Under the pieces are notes generated by a model, which worked only from the letters and a program-made list of their open reading frames with translations, made no database searches and was not told the origin of the DNA. Of a DNA stretch of 64,000 nucleotides, positions 36,256-45,600 are shown piece after piece (positions within the stretch are counted from its first letter, which is position 1; the number at the start of each line of letters is the position of its first letter). Both the position numbers and the translations under genes were made by a program. Source of the stretch: Ornithinimicrobium laminariae (GTDB lineage Bacteria; Actinomycetota; Actinomycetes; Actinomycetales; Dermatophilaceae); the NCBI RefSeq assembly GCF_019457945.1, contig NZ_JAHZSU010000003.1:496001-560000 (forward strand), in the 5' to 3' direction.

Positions 36256-37458
36256 ATGGCGAATCAGACCGAAGCGGGCTCTTCCCCGCGCAAACGAAGC
36301 AAAGGCGCGCTCACCTCGGGCATCCTCTCGACGGTGATCGGCATTGCCGGAGTAACTCTCCTTGTCTTGGGGATTATTGGCCTCAACCGGGTGCCGGTTG
36401 CCAACCTCAACGGTTTCAACGACGGGCAGACGATCAACGTCACAGACAGCGGCATGTCGGTCTACGCCCTTGACGACGTCCGTGACTCGACCGTGTGCCA
36501 AGCTGTTGTCGATGGCAACACCACGGTCTTTGATCGGCCCGTCGAGAGCTTCTCGATCGAAGTTTCCGGGAGCGACTACTACGAGATCGCACGCACCCCA
36601 GATGGCATGTCGGCCGGTTCGTTTGAGGTCACCTGTGAGTCGGGGACCGCAACGTATGCGGGTCCGCGGGCCACTCTGATGTCATCCGGTGGAATCATGG
36701 GTCTCACCGGGGTCGTCTTGGGGGTCGTTCTGGTGCTGATTGCCGGAGTCCTACTGCTGTTGGCGATGGTCTTGGCGTTCAACAACCGACGCAAAGCCAA
36801 GAAGCAACAGGGCGGCCAGCCAGCGTCTGGCTACCCCCAGTCGGGCTACGCGCAATCGGGCTACACCTCGCCCTATGCCAGCCCACCTCCCCCGCCGATG
36901 TCGGCGCCTGAGGAGAACGACGACAACTACCCATATAGCCAGCAGCAGACGGCCCAGGATCACGACGCCTCAGGCGGGTATGCCCCCTACGGTCAGCAGG
37001 CCCAGCAGGAGTCGTCCCCCTACGGAAATGCACAAGCAGCCCCCGGCCCCTACGGTTCACAGTCGGCTCCTCCGCCGCCTCCACCGAGCACCGGTGAGGA
37101 TGAGGACCCGTATGGCCCGCCCCCCACGTCGCAGCCATACGGTCAAGACCCCACTCAGCCCGTCGGGGATGAAACGCAGCAGATGCCAAGGAGCCAAAGC
37201 GCGTGGGCACCAGCAGTTGACTCTCAGTCCGCCGGTGAGACGACAAGCCTCGAGCCGAGCCACGACTCTGCCGGGTCGGCCCAGGTTGACGAGGGCGCTC
37301 CCGACGACTCCGCGGCGGATGAGACGGAGTCTGAGGATGACGGCCGACAGGCTTCCGGCAACGGATACGGCCCACCACCTACTAGCAACGACAAGCCGAG
37401 CCAAGGTTTGGGTTATGGCAACTCTTGGCCCCCTCCGCCACCCCCGTCTAACTCCTGA
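36256..37458 (+). CDS. Two-helix membrane protein with Cys pair and long Pro/Gly/Tyr/Gln-rich tail
   Basis: No family recognised. Seen: a basic N-terminus (RKRSKG), a first membrane helix (GILSTVIGIAGVTLLVLGIIGL), an outer domain of about 100 residues with two cysteines (STVCQAVV and FEVTCESG), a second helix (MGLTGVVLGVVLVLIAGVLLLLAMVLAF), a basic RRKAKK, then about 210 residues of low-complexity, disordered tail with SGY, PPPPP and acidic runs. The predicted topology puts the tail in the cytoplasm. It looks related to the shorter proteins at 40720 and 41380. The cysteines could form a disulfide outside the membrane. Function unknown. Confidence 0.8.
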   Translation: MANQTEAGSSPRKRSKGALTSGILSTVIGIAGVTLLVLGIIGLNRVPVANLNGFNDGQTINVTDSGMSVYALDDVRDSTVCQAVVDGNTTVFDRPVESFSIEVSGSDYYEIARTPDGMSAGSFEVTCESGTATYAGPRATLMSSGGIMGLTGVVLGVVLVLIAGVLLLLAMVLAFNNRRKAKKQQGGQPASGYPQSGYAQSGYTSPYASPPPPPMSAPEENDDNYPYSQQQTAQDHDASGGYAPYGQQAQQESSPYGNAQAAPGPYGSQSAPPPPPPSTGEDEDPYGPPPTSQPYGQDPTQPVGDETQQMPRSQSAWAPAVDSQSAGETTSLEPSHDSAGSAQVDEGAPDDSAADETESEDDGRQASGNGYGPPPTSNDKPSQGLGYGNSWPPPPPPSNS

Positions 37459-37502
37459 TCACCGGAGGTTGAACGGCACCGCCAATTATGCCGTGCTATG
37501 AG

Positions 37503-37536
37503 AAAGCCCGAGTTGGTTAACTAACTCGGGCTTTTT
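37503..37536 (+). terminator. Rho-independent terminator
   Basis: AAAGCCCGAGTT paired with AACTCGGGCTTT and a five-T run, 45 bases past the stop of the plus-strand membrane protein and about 60 bases past the convergent PAC2 gene stop. It can serve both. Confidence 0.88.
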
Positions 37537-37596
37537 CATGCTCTCGCGACACCGCACTGATTCACTGCCGGGTCAGGCGGGGTTTTCGTTCACCCA

Positions 37597-38532
37597 TCAT
37601 GACTCGGGTGTGGGGTTCTCGTCGCTTTCGCCAGCCGCTTCCTTGAGGAACTCCTCAAATTCAGCGCCGAGCTCGTCCGCAGAAGGGATGTCTTCTGACT
37701 CCGCTTCCAAGAGGCTCTGCCTGCGCTGACCTTCAACGAACTGGTCATACCGCTTCTCGAGCTCCGACACAGCCTCCAACACCTCGGGAGCCTGCTTCAC
37801 TTGCTCCTCAATTTGACCGCGGTTTTGGACTGCGCTGGCCGCCAGGACGTCAGCGGGAATGCTGAGGTTCGTCATCTCGCCCAACGCTTCCATGGCTGCC
37901 ACTGCTGCGTCCCCAAAGGCGGATTCAGCCAGATAGTGCGGCACGTGGGCGGCCAGACCGGAAGTTTGCAAACCTGCTTCGCCGAGACGCAGTTGGATCA
38001 GGGACTCAACACTCGCGGGGACCTGCACCTTGCCAAACAACGCCTGGTTGCCAGGAATTAAGTCAGGGTCACTGGCAAACCGGGTCATCCCGACGGGACG
38101 CGTGTGCGGCACGGCCATCGGAATCCCGTGGGCGGCGACGACCTTGCGCACGCCATATGCCCTGCATAGCTGGTGGACGGCCTCGGTGAAGGCCTCCCAT
38201 CGGTAGTCGGGCTCTGACCCGTGCAAGAACAAGAAGGGCGAGCCTTCGGCATCCTTGACGCGGTAGAGAACTAGGCTGATCTGATCAATTTCAGAGTAAT
38301 GGTCGGAGTCGAACGTCATCATGGGGCGTCGTGACCGATAGTCCATAAGTTGGTCAACGTCAAAGGACGCCAACACCTCGTGGTCCAGCGTGTCAAGGAT
38401 GTGGTCAGCGATCTGGCCACGCACCTGACCTGCGTCAACAAACCCATCTATGGACAAATGCAGTAGAGGCGCGTGCTGCGCCAAATGGTCGGAATCCGTC
38501 TCCAGACGGAACAACGAGTTTTCTTCAGTCAC
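37597..38532 (-). CDS. PAC2-family protein (proteasome-assembly chaperone-like)
   Basis: A 311-residue PAC2-fold protein, common in proteasome-bearing Actinobacteria and related to archaeal and eukaryotic proteasome-assembly chaperones; the bacterial role is not proven. Seen: LLHLSIDGFVDAGQVRGQ near the N-terminus, LFLHGSEPDYRWEAF, VVAAHGIPMAVPHTRP, AAHVPHYLAESAFGDAAVAA, and a C-terminal helical, acidic tail. The GTG at 38532 has an AAAGGAGGG site. No proteasome genes are in the window. Confidence 0.87.
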   Translation of the reverse strand: MTEENSLFRLETDSDHLAQHAPLLHLSIDGFVDAGQVRGQIADHILDTLDHEVLASFDVDQLMDYRSRRPMMTFDSDHYSEIDQISLVLYRVKDAEGSPFLFLHGSEPDYRWEAFTEAVHQLCRAYGVRKVVAAHGIPMAVPHTRPVGMTRFASDPDLIPGNQALFGKVQVPASVESLIQLRLGEAGLQTSGLAAHVPHYLAESAFGDAAVAAMEALGEMTNLSIPADVLAASAVQNRGQIEEQVKQAPEVLEAVSELEKRYDQFVEGQRRQSLLEAESEDIPSADELGAEFEEFLKEAAGESDENPTPES

Positions 38533-38622
38533 CGGACCCTCCTTTACAGGGCTTGATATCTATACGTTAAACATCCACAGAGTCGCTACGATTCCCGGCA
38601 GCGATGATGGTAGACCTTGGGA

Positions 38623-40686
38623 ATGACTTCCATGCCGTCGGACACCCAGCCATTCCATGATCTTGATGCCTACGTGGCACTCGCTCGACAAGCTGGATTG
38701 GTTCTATCGCCGGACGGGACTCGCTTAATCACCACGGTGAGCGAGCTGAACGAAGAGAAAACGGGATACACCACGTCTCTCTGGGAAGTCGACCCAACGG
38801 GCGAACGCGAGGCTCATCAACTGACGCGGAGTGAAGCCGGAGAAGCAGCCCCCGTCTTCGACAATTCCTGCAACCTCTATTTCACCTCCAAGCGACCGCT
38901 GCCAGCATCCGAAGAAGAAGCCTCTGGGGCGAGCCTGTGGCGGCTGCCGCGCCAGGGCGGTGAAGCAGAATTTGTCCGTTCGCACCCCGGTGGCATCTCC
39001 AAAGTTATTCCTGCGCGCCAAGCCGACCAGCTATATCTCGTCGCTCCCAAGATGGCGGGTGCAACTTCGGCCGCCGAACATGCCGAGCTCAGCAAGACCC
39101 GGAAGACCTCGGGAGTCGATGCCATTCTGCACACCGGGTATCCCGTCCGGTTCTGGGATCACGACCTCGGGCCATCCCACCCCGCGATTTGGACACCCGC
39201 CGAAGATGGCTCTCTTAAGCTGCTCAGCGCGGACCTAGGGGCTGAGTTGGAAGAGACTCACCAGGAAGTGAGCCCCGACGGAACGTTCGCGCTCACGACT
39301 GTGGCACGACCGATGGCTCGCGCCGAACGTCGCGACACAGTAGTGCGAATAGACCTGGCGACCGGCGCCCACCACGTTGTAGCCGACGCCGAGGGAGTCG
39401 AGTTTGGTGTTGGCCCGATCAGCCCGGACGGCACCCGAGCCGTGCTGACTCGAACGTCGCAGTCAACCACCGAGTCCGCGCCCAACACCGTGCTGGCGAT
39501 TTTGAATCTCAGCACCGACGAGATCACCGCACTTGCCGAGGATTGGGACCGCTGGCCAGCTCCGATGGCCTGGACCGGCGACGGGCGTGAGTTGATTGTT
39601 GTGGCGGATGACCTCGGTCGCGGACCAGTCTTTGCCATTGACGTCGTGACCGATGCAGTGCGCCAGGTGACTACCGAAGACGCCGCATACTCCACGGTGG
39701 TTGTGGCCCCGGACGGCCAGACGCTGTATGGCGTTCGCAGCAGTTATCGATTCCCGGCCGAGGTCGTCCGCATCAATCTCTCTTCTGGAGAAGCAACACC
39801 GCTCAAGAACCCCGTAGCGCGGCCAGTCCTGCCGGGTCGGCTAGAAGAAGTGGAAACCACTGCCGAAGACGGCACACCAGTGCGCGCATGGCTCGCCCTG
39901 CCAGACTCTTCTGGCCCTACCTCACCTGCCCCAATGCTCCTGTGGGTCCATGGCGGACCGCTAAGCTCCTGGAACGCTTGGACCTGGCGTTGGAACCCGT
40001 GGCTGATGGTTGCTCAGGGATATGCCGTCTTGCTGCCTGATCCAGCGCTGTCCACGGGATACGGCTACGACTTCATTCAGCGGGGCTGGGGTGCGTGGGG
40101 CGGCGCGTCCTACACGGATCTCATGTCGATCACCGACACCGTCGAGCAGCGCCCAGACATCGATGCCAGCCGGACGGCTGCAATGGGTGGTTCCTACGGC
40201 GGATATATGGCCAACTGGATCGCGGGACACACTGACCGGTTTAACGCGATCGTGACCCACGCCTCGCTGTGGGAGTTGGAGGGCTTTGGCCCCACGACAG
40301 ATGCTGGTTTCTACTGGCAGCGCGAGATGAGCGCCGAGATGGCAGCCAGGAATTCGCCACATCGCTTCGTTGAGGACATCGTCTCCCCAGTGCTGGTCAT
40401 CCACGGTGATCGCGACTACCGGGTGCCGATTGGCGAGGGGCTTCGCCTTTGGTATGAGTTGCTGTCCAAGTCCGGCCGTCCAGCCGACGAGAACGGCGAG
40501 ACCGACCACCAGTTCCTTTACTTCCCTCAAGAGAATCACTGGATCCAGGCACCACAACACGCCAAGATTTGGTATCAAGTTGTCAGCAACTTCCTCCAAG
40601 CACATGTCCTAAGTGACGCAGACGTCACTCCACCGGTTGAATTGGGTCGCTCAGCGCCTGCAGTAACCGACCAATCTGATATCTAA
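38623..40686 (+). CDS. S9 family serine peptidase (acylaminoacyl-peptidase-like)
   Basis: A 687-residue peptidase of the S9C type: an N-terminal beta-propeller with SPDG-type repeats (LVLSPDGTRL, VSPDGTFALT, ISPDGTRAVL, VAPDGQTLYG) and a C-terminal alpha/beta hydrolase. Catalytic triad: Ser in GGSYGGYMANW at about 524, Asp in HGDRDYRVP at about 598, His in QENHWI at about 639. The oxyanion HGGP motif is also seen. No signal peptide. Starts at 38617 (TTG) or 38632 (ATG) are possible. It is divergent from the PAC2 gene. The peptide substrate is not known. Confidence 0.92.
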   Translation: MTSMPSDTQPFHDLDAYVALARQAGLVLSPDGTRLITTVSELNEEKTGYTTSLWEVDPTGEREAHQLTRSEAGEAAPVFDNSCNLYFTSKRPLPASEEEASGASLWRLPRQGGEAEFVRSHPGGISKVIPARQADQLYLVAPKMAGATSAAEHAELSKTRKTSGVDAILHTGYPVRFWDHDLGPSHPAIWTPAEDGSLKLLSADLGAELEETHQEVSPDGTFALTTVARPMARAERRDTVVRIDLATGAHHVVADAEGVEFGVGPISPDGTRAVLTRTSQSTTESAPNTVLAILNLSTDEITALAEDWDRWPAPMAWTGDGRELIVVADDLGRGPVFAIDVVTDAVRQVTTEDAAYSTVVVAPDGQTLYGVRSSYRFPAEVVRINLSSGEATPLKNPVARPVLPGRLEEVETTAEDGTPVRAWLALPDSSGPTSPAPMLLWVHGGPLSSWNAWTWRWNPWLMVAQGYAVLLPDPALSTGYGYDFIQRGWGAWGGASYTDLMSITDTVEQRPDIDASRTAAMGGSYGGYMANWIAGHTDRFNAIVTHASLWELEGFGPTTDAGFYWQREMSAEMAARNSPHRFVEDIVSPVLVIHGDRDYRVPIGEGLRLWYELLSKSGRPADENGETDHQFLYFPQENHWIQAPQHAKIWYQVVSNFLQAHVLSDADVTPPVELGRSAPAVTDQSDI

Positions 40687-40719
40687 ACCGAACACAACCA
40701 CCAGTAGACGGAGAAGACC

Positions 40720-41292
40720 ATGACGATGTACTCACCAGCTACGGCTGGGCGCGGTTTGCGGGGGTGGGGTGGCGGCCTGTTTTTGCTCGGCATCGTGATT
40801 CTCGTTGCCTCGGTCTTGATCGGCGTGCTTGGCGCGAGGAACGTCAATGTCGATGACCTCGACTTTGCATCCGAAGGCACTGCGACACTTACCTCCGAGC
40901 AGGTTGTAGTCGTTCGCGGCTCAAGCGCAAACGACTGCGTCGTGACTGGCCCCTCGGGAGTGGCGCTGCCCTACGGCCCGTCATCAGGCCAGATTAACGA
41001 CCTCTACTTCGTCTCACTGGTCCCGATAGAGGACGGCCCCCACACCATTGCGTGCCAGAACGGCGCAGCGTTTGCATTTGCCGACCAGGACCTGGTCAGC
41101 AGCGCAGGCGGTGGCGTCGTCGCGGTGATTGGTGCCTTTGTGGGCGCCCTTATCGGTGGCTTCTTCATCCTGCTTGGCTTCATCCTGTGGCTCGTGGGAC
41201 GGTCGAAGCGCAAGAACGCTTTGCGTAATGCCCAGCAGTACAACGGTGGCGGGTACGACGCCCCACCGCCCCCCGGGTACTCGCAATACTGA
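40720..41292 (+). CDS. Two-helix membrane protein with Cys pair, paralogue A
   Basis: A 190-residue protein of the same unnamed family as its neighbour at 41380. Seen: N-terminal GRGLRGWGGGLFLLGIVIL entering a first helix, an outer domain with two cysteines (NDCVVTGPSG and TIACQNGAAF), a second helix (VAVIGAFVGALIGGFFILLGFILWL), a basic VGRSKRKNALRNAQQ, and a short tail ending in DAPPPPGYSQY. The start has a GGAG site. It follows the S9 peptidase by 33 bases and probably shares its mRNA. Function unknown. Confidence 0.82.
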   Translation: MTMYSPATAGRGLRGWGGGLFLLGIVILVASVLIGVLGARNVNVDDLDFASEGTATLTSEQVVVVRGSSANDCVVTGPSGVALPYGPSSGQINDLYFVSLVPIEDGPHTIACQNGAAFAFADQDLVSSAGGGVVAVIGAFVGALIGGFFILLGFILWLVGRSKRKNALRNAQQYNGGGYDAPPPPGYSQY

Positions 41293-41379
41293 CCACTCTC
41301 AGCTTCGCGGAACCAGCAGGCATCCATCGGCGTCGGAAGTCAGAATCTTCGCCACCACTTGAATGAGAAGGACAACAAC

Positions 41380-42015
41380 ATGGCAAACAACGGACCTGAA
41401 TCCGCAGGCAAAGGACTAAGACGCTGGGGCGGAGGCCTGTTCTGGCTTGGCATCATCACGGGAATTATCTCGGTAATTGCCATCGTGGTGAGCTTCGGAT
41501 CCATCAGCACTGACGGCGTAGAAACACAAACAGACGGTGTCGTCAGTGCCGAAGCTGGCGTGCTGCAATCGATGGTCATCGTGGACGGGAGCGCTGCGGA
41601 CTGTGTTGTTACAAACACCAGTGGCGAAACGCTGACCCTGCAGTCAATGGGTGCACAAAATGGCGCTGAGGTCGTGCAGTTCACACCTGACTCCTCGGAC
41701 GGCCTCACGATCAACTGCACCAACGGGGCGTCCTTCTTCTTTTTTGATGCCGGAATGCTTAGCGGCTTTGGTGGAATTGCACTTGGCGGGCTAGGCATTA
41801 TCATCGCTGGTTTCCTGATCATTCTGGGTGCCATCCTCTGGTTTGTCGGTCGCTCTAAGCGCAAGAGCGCCCTCATGAGCGCCAACCAGGGCAACGAGCA
41901 GTTCACCGGGGGCGACTACAACCGGGGTGGCTACGACACCACCCAGGGCTCCGACTACGACAACGGAAACAACAACGGCGGGCCCTACGCTCCCCCGCCA
42001 CCGCCGCAGAGCTAG
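41380..42015 (+). CDS. Two-helix membrane protein with Cys pair, paralogue B
   Basis: A 211-residue paralogue of the preceding gene. Shared features: GKGLRRWGGGLFWLGII before the first helix, cysteines in ADCVVTNTSGE and LTINCTNGASF, and VGRSKRKSALMSANQ after the second helix. The tail is Gly/Asn/Asp/Tyr-rich and ends in YAPPPPPQS. The ATG at 41380 has an AGAAGGA site, better than the upstream ATG at 41359. The pair looks like a tandem duplication. Function unknown. Confidence 0.82.
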   Translation: MANNGPESAGKGLRRWGGGLFWLGIITGIISVIAIVVSFGSISTDGVETQTDGVVSAEAGVLQSMVIVDGSAADCVVTNTSGETLTLQSMGAQNGAEVVQFTPDSSDGLTINCTNGASFFFFDAGMLSGFGGIALGGLGIIIAGFLIILGAILWFVGRSKRKSALMSANQGNEQFTGGDYNRGGYDTTQGSDYDNGNNNGGPYAPPPPPQS

Positions 42016-42026
42016 GGCACTGAGGT

Positions 42027-42635
42027 TCAACTGTGGGTTCGTTGCATCGGTTCGATGCGACGGACCCACAGGTCGTTTACCGACTGCGCTAAGTCGTCGA
42101 GGTCGCCCGAATTGTCTACAATCTCATCGGCGATTCTGGCCCTTTGCGCATCAGTCGCTTGGCTATCAATTCGTGATTGGGCCTCCTGGCGACTCATCGC
42201 TCGATCATTCATCAAACGCTCAATGCGTCGCTCCAAAGGGACGTGCACCACCACGACCAAGTCGTAGTTATCACTGAGTCCCTGCTCGACGAGGAGTGGC
42301 ATGTCATGCACCACGACATCCCCATCGGCGGCTTGAGCAAACCGCTCCTTTGTGAGCTGCTTGATCTGGGGATGCGTGATTCCTTCCAACACTGATCGCT
42401 GCTGGGGGTCGGCAAAGACGATCGCAGCTAATGACGCGCGATCTAGCCCCCCGTCGGCTTGCAACACACCCGTGCCAAAATGCTCGGCAATCTCGGCTAG
42501 ACCCCGGGTGCCTGGCGCAACCACCTGGCGGGCCAATTGATCCGCATCAATGATCACAGCGCCATGCTCAGCCAGGAGACGAGCCACCGTTGATTTGCCT
42601 GAGCCAATGCCGCCGGTCAGTCCTATCCGCACCAT
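42027..42635 (-). CDS. coaE: Dephospho-CoA kinase
   Basis: A 202-residue P-loop kinase that phosphorylates the 3'-hydroxyl of dephospho-CoA, the last step of coenzyme A synthesis. Seen: the Walker A MVRIGLTGGIGSGKSTVARL, IDADQLARQVV, HPQIKQ, VVHDMPLLVEQGL and VVVVHVPLERRIERLMNDR with the lid arginines. Length is normal; no C-terminal GrpB-like domain of the mycobacterial type. It lies 9 bases downstream of the HrpA-like gene. Confidence 0.95.
   Translation of the reverse strand: MVRIGLTGGIGSGKSTVARLLAEHGAVIIDADQLARQVVAPGTRGLAEIAEHFGTGVLQADGGLDRASLAAIVFADPQQRSVLEGITHPQIKQLTKERFAQAADGDVVVHDMPLLVEQGLSDNYDLVVVVHVPLERRIERLMNDRAMSRQEAQSRIDSQATDAQRARIADEIVDNSGDLDDLAQSVNDLWVRRIEPMQRTHS
42031..42071. 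terminator. Hairpin between paralogue B and coaE
   Basis: An 18-bp stem (CTGTGGGTTCGTTGCATC against GATGCGACGGACCCACAG, with two G-T pairs) and a short loop, overlapping the last codons of coaE and 15 bases past the plus-strand stop. It probably terminates both convergent units; no T-run. Confidence 0.6.
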
Positions 42636-42644
42636 GGCAACAGC

Positions 42645-45600
42645 CTAGGCTTCCGCAGCGTCCATCGCGGTATAGATTCGCTTCGGCGATACCGGACCGG
42701 CCGTTCCTAGCCGCTGCGCAAAAAGCGAGACGCGCAACTCTTGGATCTGCCACCAGATGTCGCGCACATCGGCGTCAAGCCGCCGGTGCGCCGGCAAACT
42801 CGCGAGGAACGACGCATACTCCTCAAGCACGACCTGGACCTGCTCAGTACGCTCGACATCGCGGTCGAGGTCTTGGACGCCTTTGTCGAGGCGTTCCAGC
42901 ATTGCCTTCAGATAGACCACCATGCGGGGCATCCTCCGGTAGCCCACTTCTGCAATAAAGCCCGGCTTGATCAGTTCGGCAATCTGACGCTGCATGTCGG
43001 TGGACATGTGTGCCGCCCTCGGCGAGGTGAGCGTCCGCAGCCCTAAGTGAACTCGTCGGGCAGCATCCAAGATGGGGACAGTCTGCTCCAGGATCTCGAT
43101 GATTCGGGGCACGCTTTGCTGCTTCACGAGCGCCAGCGCCCGATCAAAGTCTTCCCTGCTACGGACCATGGCGCCAGGCATCTGCTCCACCACCGAATCC
43201 ACGGCCGCCGCTAGCGCATCGTCAAGCAGCGCAGGCACCGAGCCGTGCGGGTTGTGCCCCAAAGCCAGTTTCTGCTCGTTGCTGAGGATTGCGAGCACTC
43301 GCTTCCACGGAGGCGTGGTGTTCAGCAGGAGCAGTCGCCGGATCCCGATGACGGTTGACCGGTGCGCTTGCGACTTGGTGTCCCAGACCTTGATATCAAC
43401 TCGATCCCCACGGTCAACCAGCGCGGGATAGCCATGCACAGACCTGCCATGGCTGGACTGCTCGAAGGTCTCTGGCAATCGATCAAAGTCCCACGACGTG
43501 AGCCCGGTGCGCTCGATCCCCGACGCAGCCGCCGAAAGGGTGCTCCTGACTGTCGGTGCCAGTTCGCCCTGGAGGGCCTCAAGATCTTTGCCTTCGCCGA
43601 GAATCTCGACGCGTGACCTTCCGCGCCCCTTGCGGCCCTGTGCGGGTTGTCGTCGTTCCACGCGGAAGGTGACCTTGAGGTGATCGGGCACTCGCTCCCA
43701 TTCGAAGTCGGTGGCCCGCACTGGCACCGCACCCCGCTGACTAAGGTATGCGGCGAGGGCGGCGGTGACTGGTTCGGTTGAGGGCTCGAGCGCAGCCATC
43801 GCGGCCCTGGCGTGATCCGGTGCTGGCACAAAATGTCGGCGCGCATTCTTGGGCAGCGCCCTAACCATCGCGATGATCAAGTCTTGCCGCAGCCCAGGCA
43901 CCAACCAGTCAAAGCCCACCGGCTCTACCTGGTTGAGCACTTCGATCGGCACATGCACGGTCACCCCGTCGGCATCCGAGCCCGGCTCAAACTGATAGGT
44001 CAGCGGCAACGAGATCTGGCCTTGCTTCCAACTGCCGGGATAGTCAGCGTGGCTGACGTCGTCAGCTGTATCGCTGAGCAACAGGTCTTCGGTGAATGTC
44101 AGCAATTCAGCATCGTCGCGCCGAGCCTTTTTCCACCAGGCATCGAAGTGAGCCCCGGACACTACGTCGGCCGGCAGACGCTCGTCATAGAAGTCGATCA
44201 ATGTTTCGTCATCGACGATGATGTCGCGACGGCGAGCGCGCGCCTCCAGTTCGCCCAATTGGCGCAAGAGCCGTCGGTTGGCGTGGAAAAAGTCGTGTCG
44301 CGTGTCCCAGTCACCTTCGACCAGACCGTGCCGAATGAACAAGTCTCGGGCCACTTCGGGGTCGATGCGGCCATATGGCACGGGACGACCGGCCACCAGG
44401 GGCACGCCATACAGGGTGACTCGCTCATCCGCGATAGCACTCGCCCGGGAACGCGACCAGCGCGGCTCAGCGTGGCTGCGCTTCACCAGATGCCCTGCAA
44501 TCCCCTCAACCCACTCCGGGTCAATGGCGGCGTTCGTGCGGGCCCACAAGCGAGATGTCTCGACGAGCTCTGCCGTCATCACCCAGTCCGGGTTCTTCTT
44601 AAACAGAGTAGAGCCGGGCTGCAGGTGGAACTTGGCGTTTCGGGCACCGTGATACTCACGCTTGTCGCGATCATACAGACCAACATGCGACAACAAGCCA
44701 GCCAGGAGTGATTGGTGGATCGCTTGTGGGGAGGCAGGCGTGGAGTTGACCTGCAGCCCCAGTGACTTGGCTGCCTGCTTGATTTGGGTGTGCAGGTCTT
44801 GCCACTCCCGCACCCGCAAGTAGTGCAGGAACTCTCGTTGGCACATGCGCCGGAAAGCGCTGCCGGACAGGTCTTTCTGCTGGGCCTTGAGGTAATTCCA
44901 CAGGTTGAGCAGCGACATGAAGTCAGACTCGTCGTCCTTGAAGCGGGCATGCTGCTGATCCGCTTGTGCTTGCTTGTCGGCCGGGCGCTCCCGCGGATCC
45001 TGCATAGAGAGGGCGGCCACGATGATCTGAACTTCACGCAGTGCGCCATTGCGCTCCGCTTCAACCAACATGCGGGCCAACCGCGGATCGACGGGGAGCG
45101 CCACCAGTGCTCGGCCATAACTCGTTAGACGTTTGCGCGGTTGGCTAGCCGGAGCCTGCGGATTAATCGCCTGCAACTCCTCCAGCAGGCGCAGGCCATC
45201 CGCGATTTGACGAGAATCAGGTGGCTCGATGAAGCCAAACTTCTCGATCGCGCCCAGCCCCAGGTTGGTCATCCCCAGGATGACGCTAGCCAAGTTGGTG
45301 CGCAGAATCTCGGGGTCGGTGAAGGTTGGACGTGCCTCAAAGTCTTCTTCGGAGTACAGGCGGATGGCGGTGCCCGGAGCGAGCCGCCCGCATCGACCGG
45401 AGCGCTGGTTGGCACTGGCTTGGCTGATGGGCTCGATAGGCAGGCGTTGCACTTTGAGTCGTTGGCTATATCGCGAGATGCGCGCGGTGCCTGTGTCGAT
45501 GACATAACGGATGCCGGGCACCGTCAGCGATGTTTCGGCCACGTTGGTGGCAACGACGATGCGCCTGCCCGAGGAGCGGCTAAAAATGCGGTGCTGCTCG

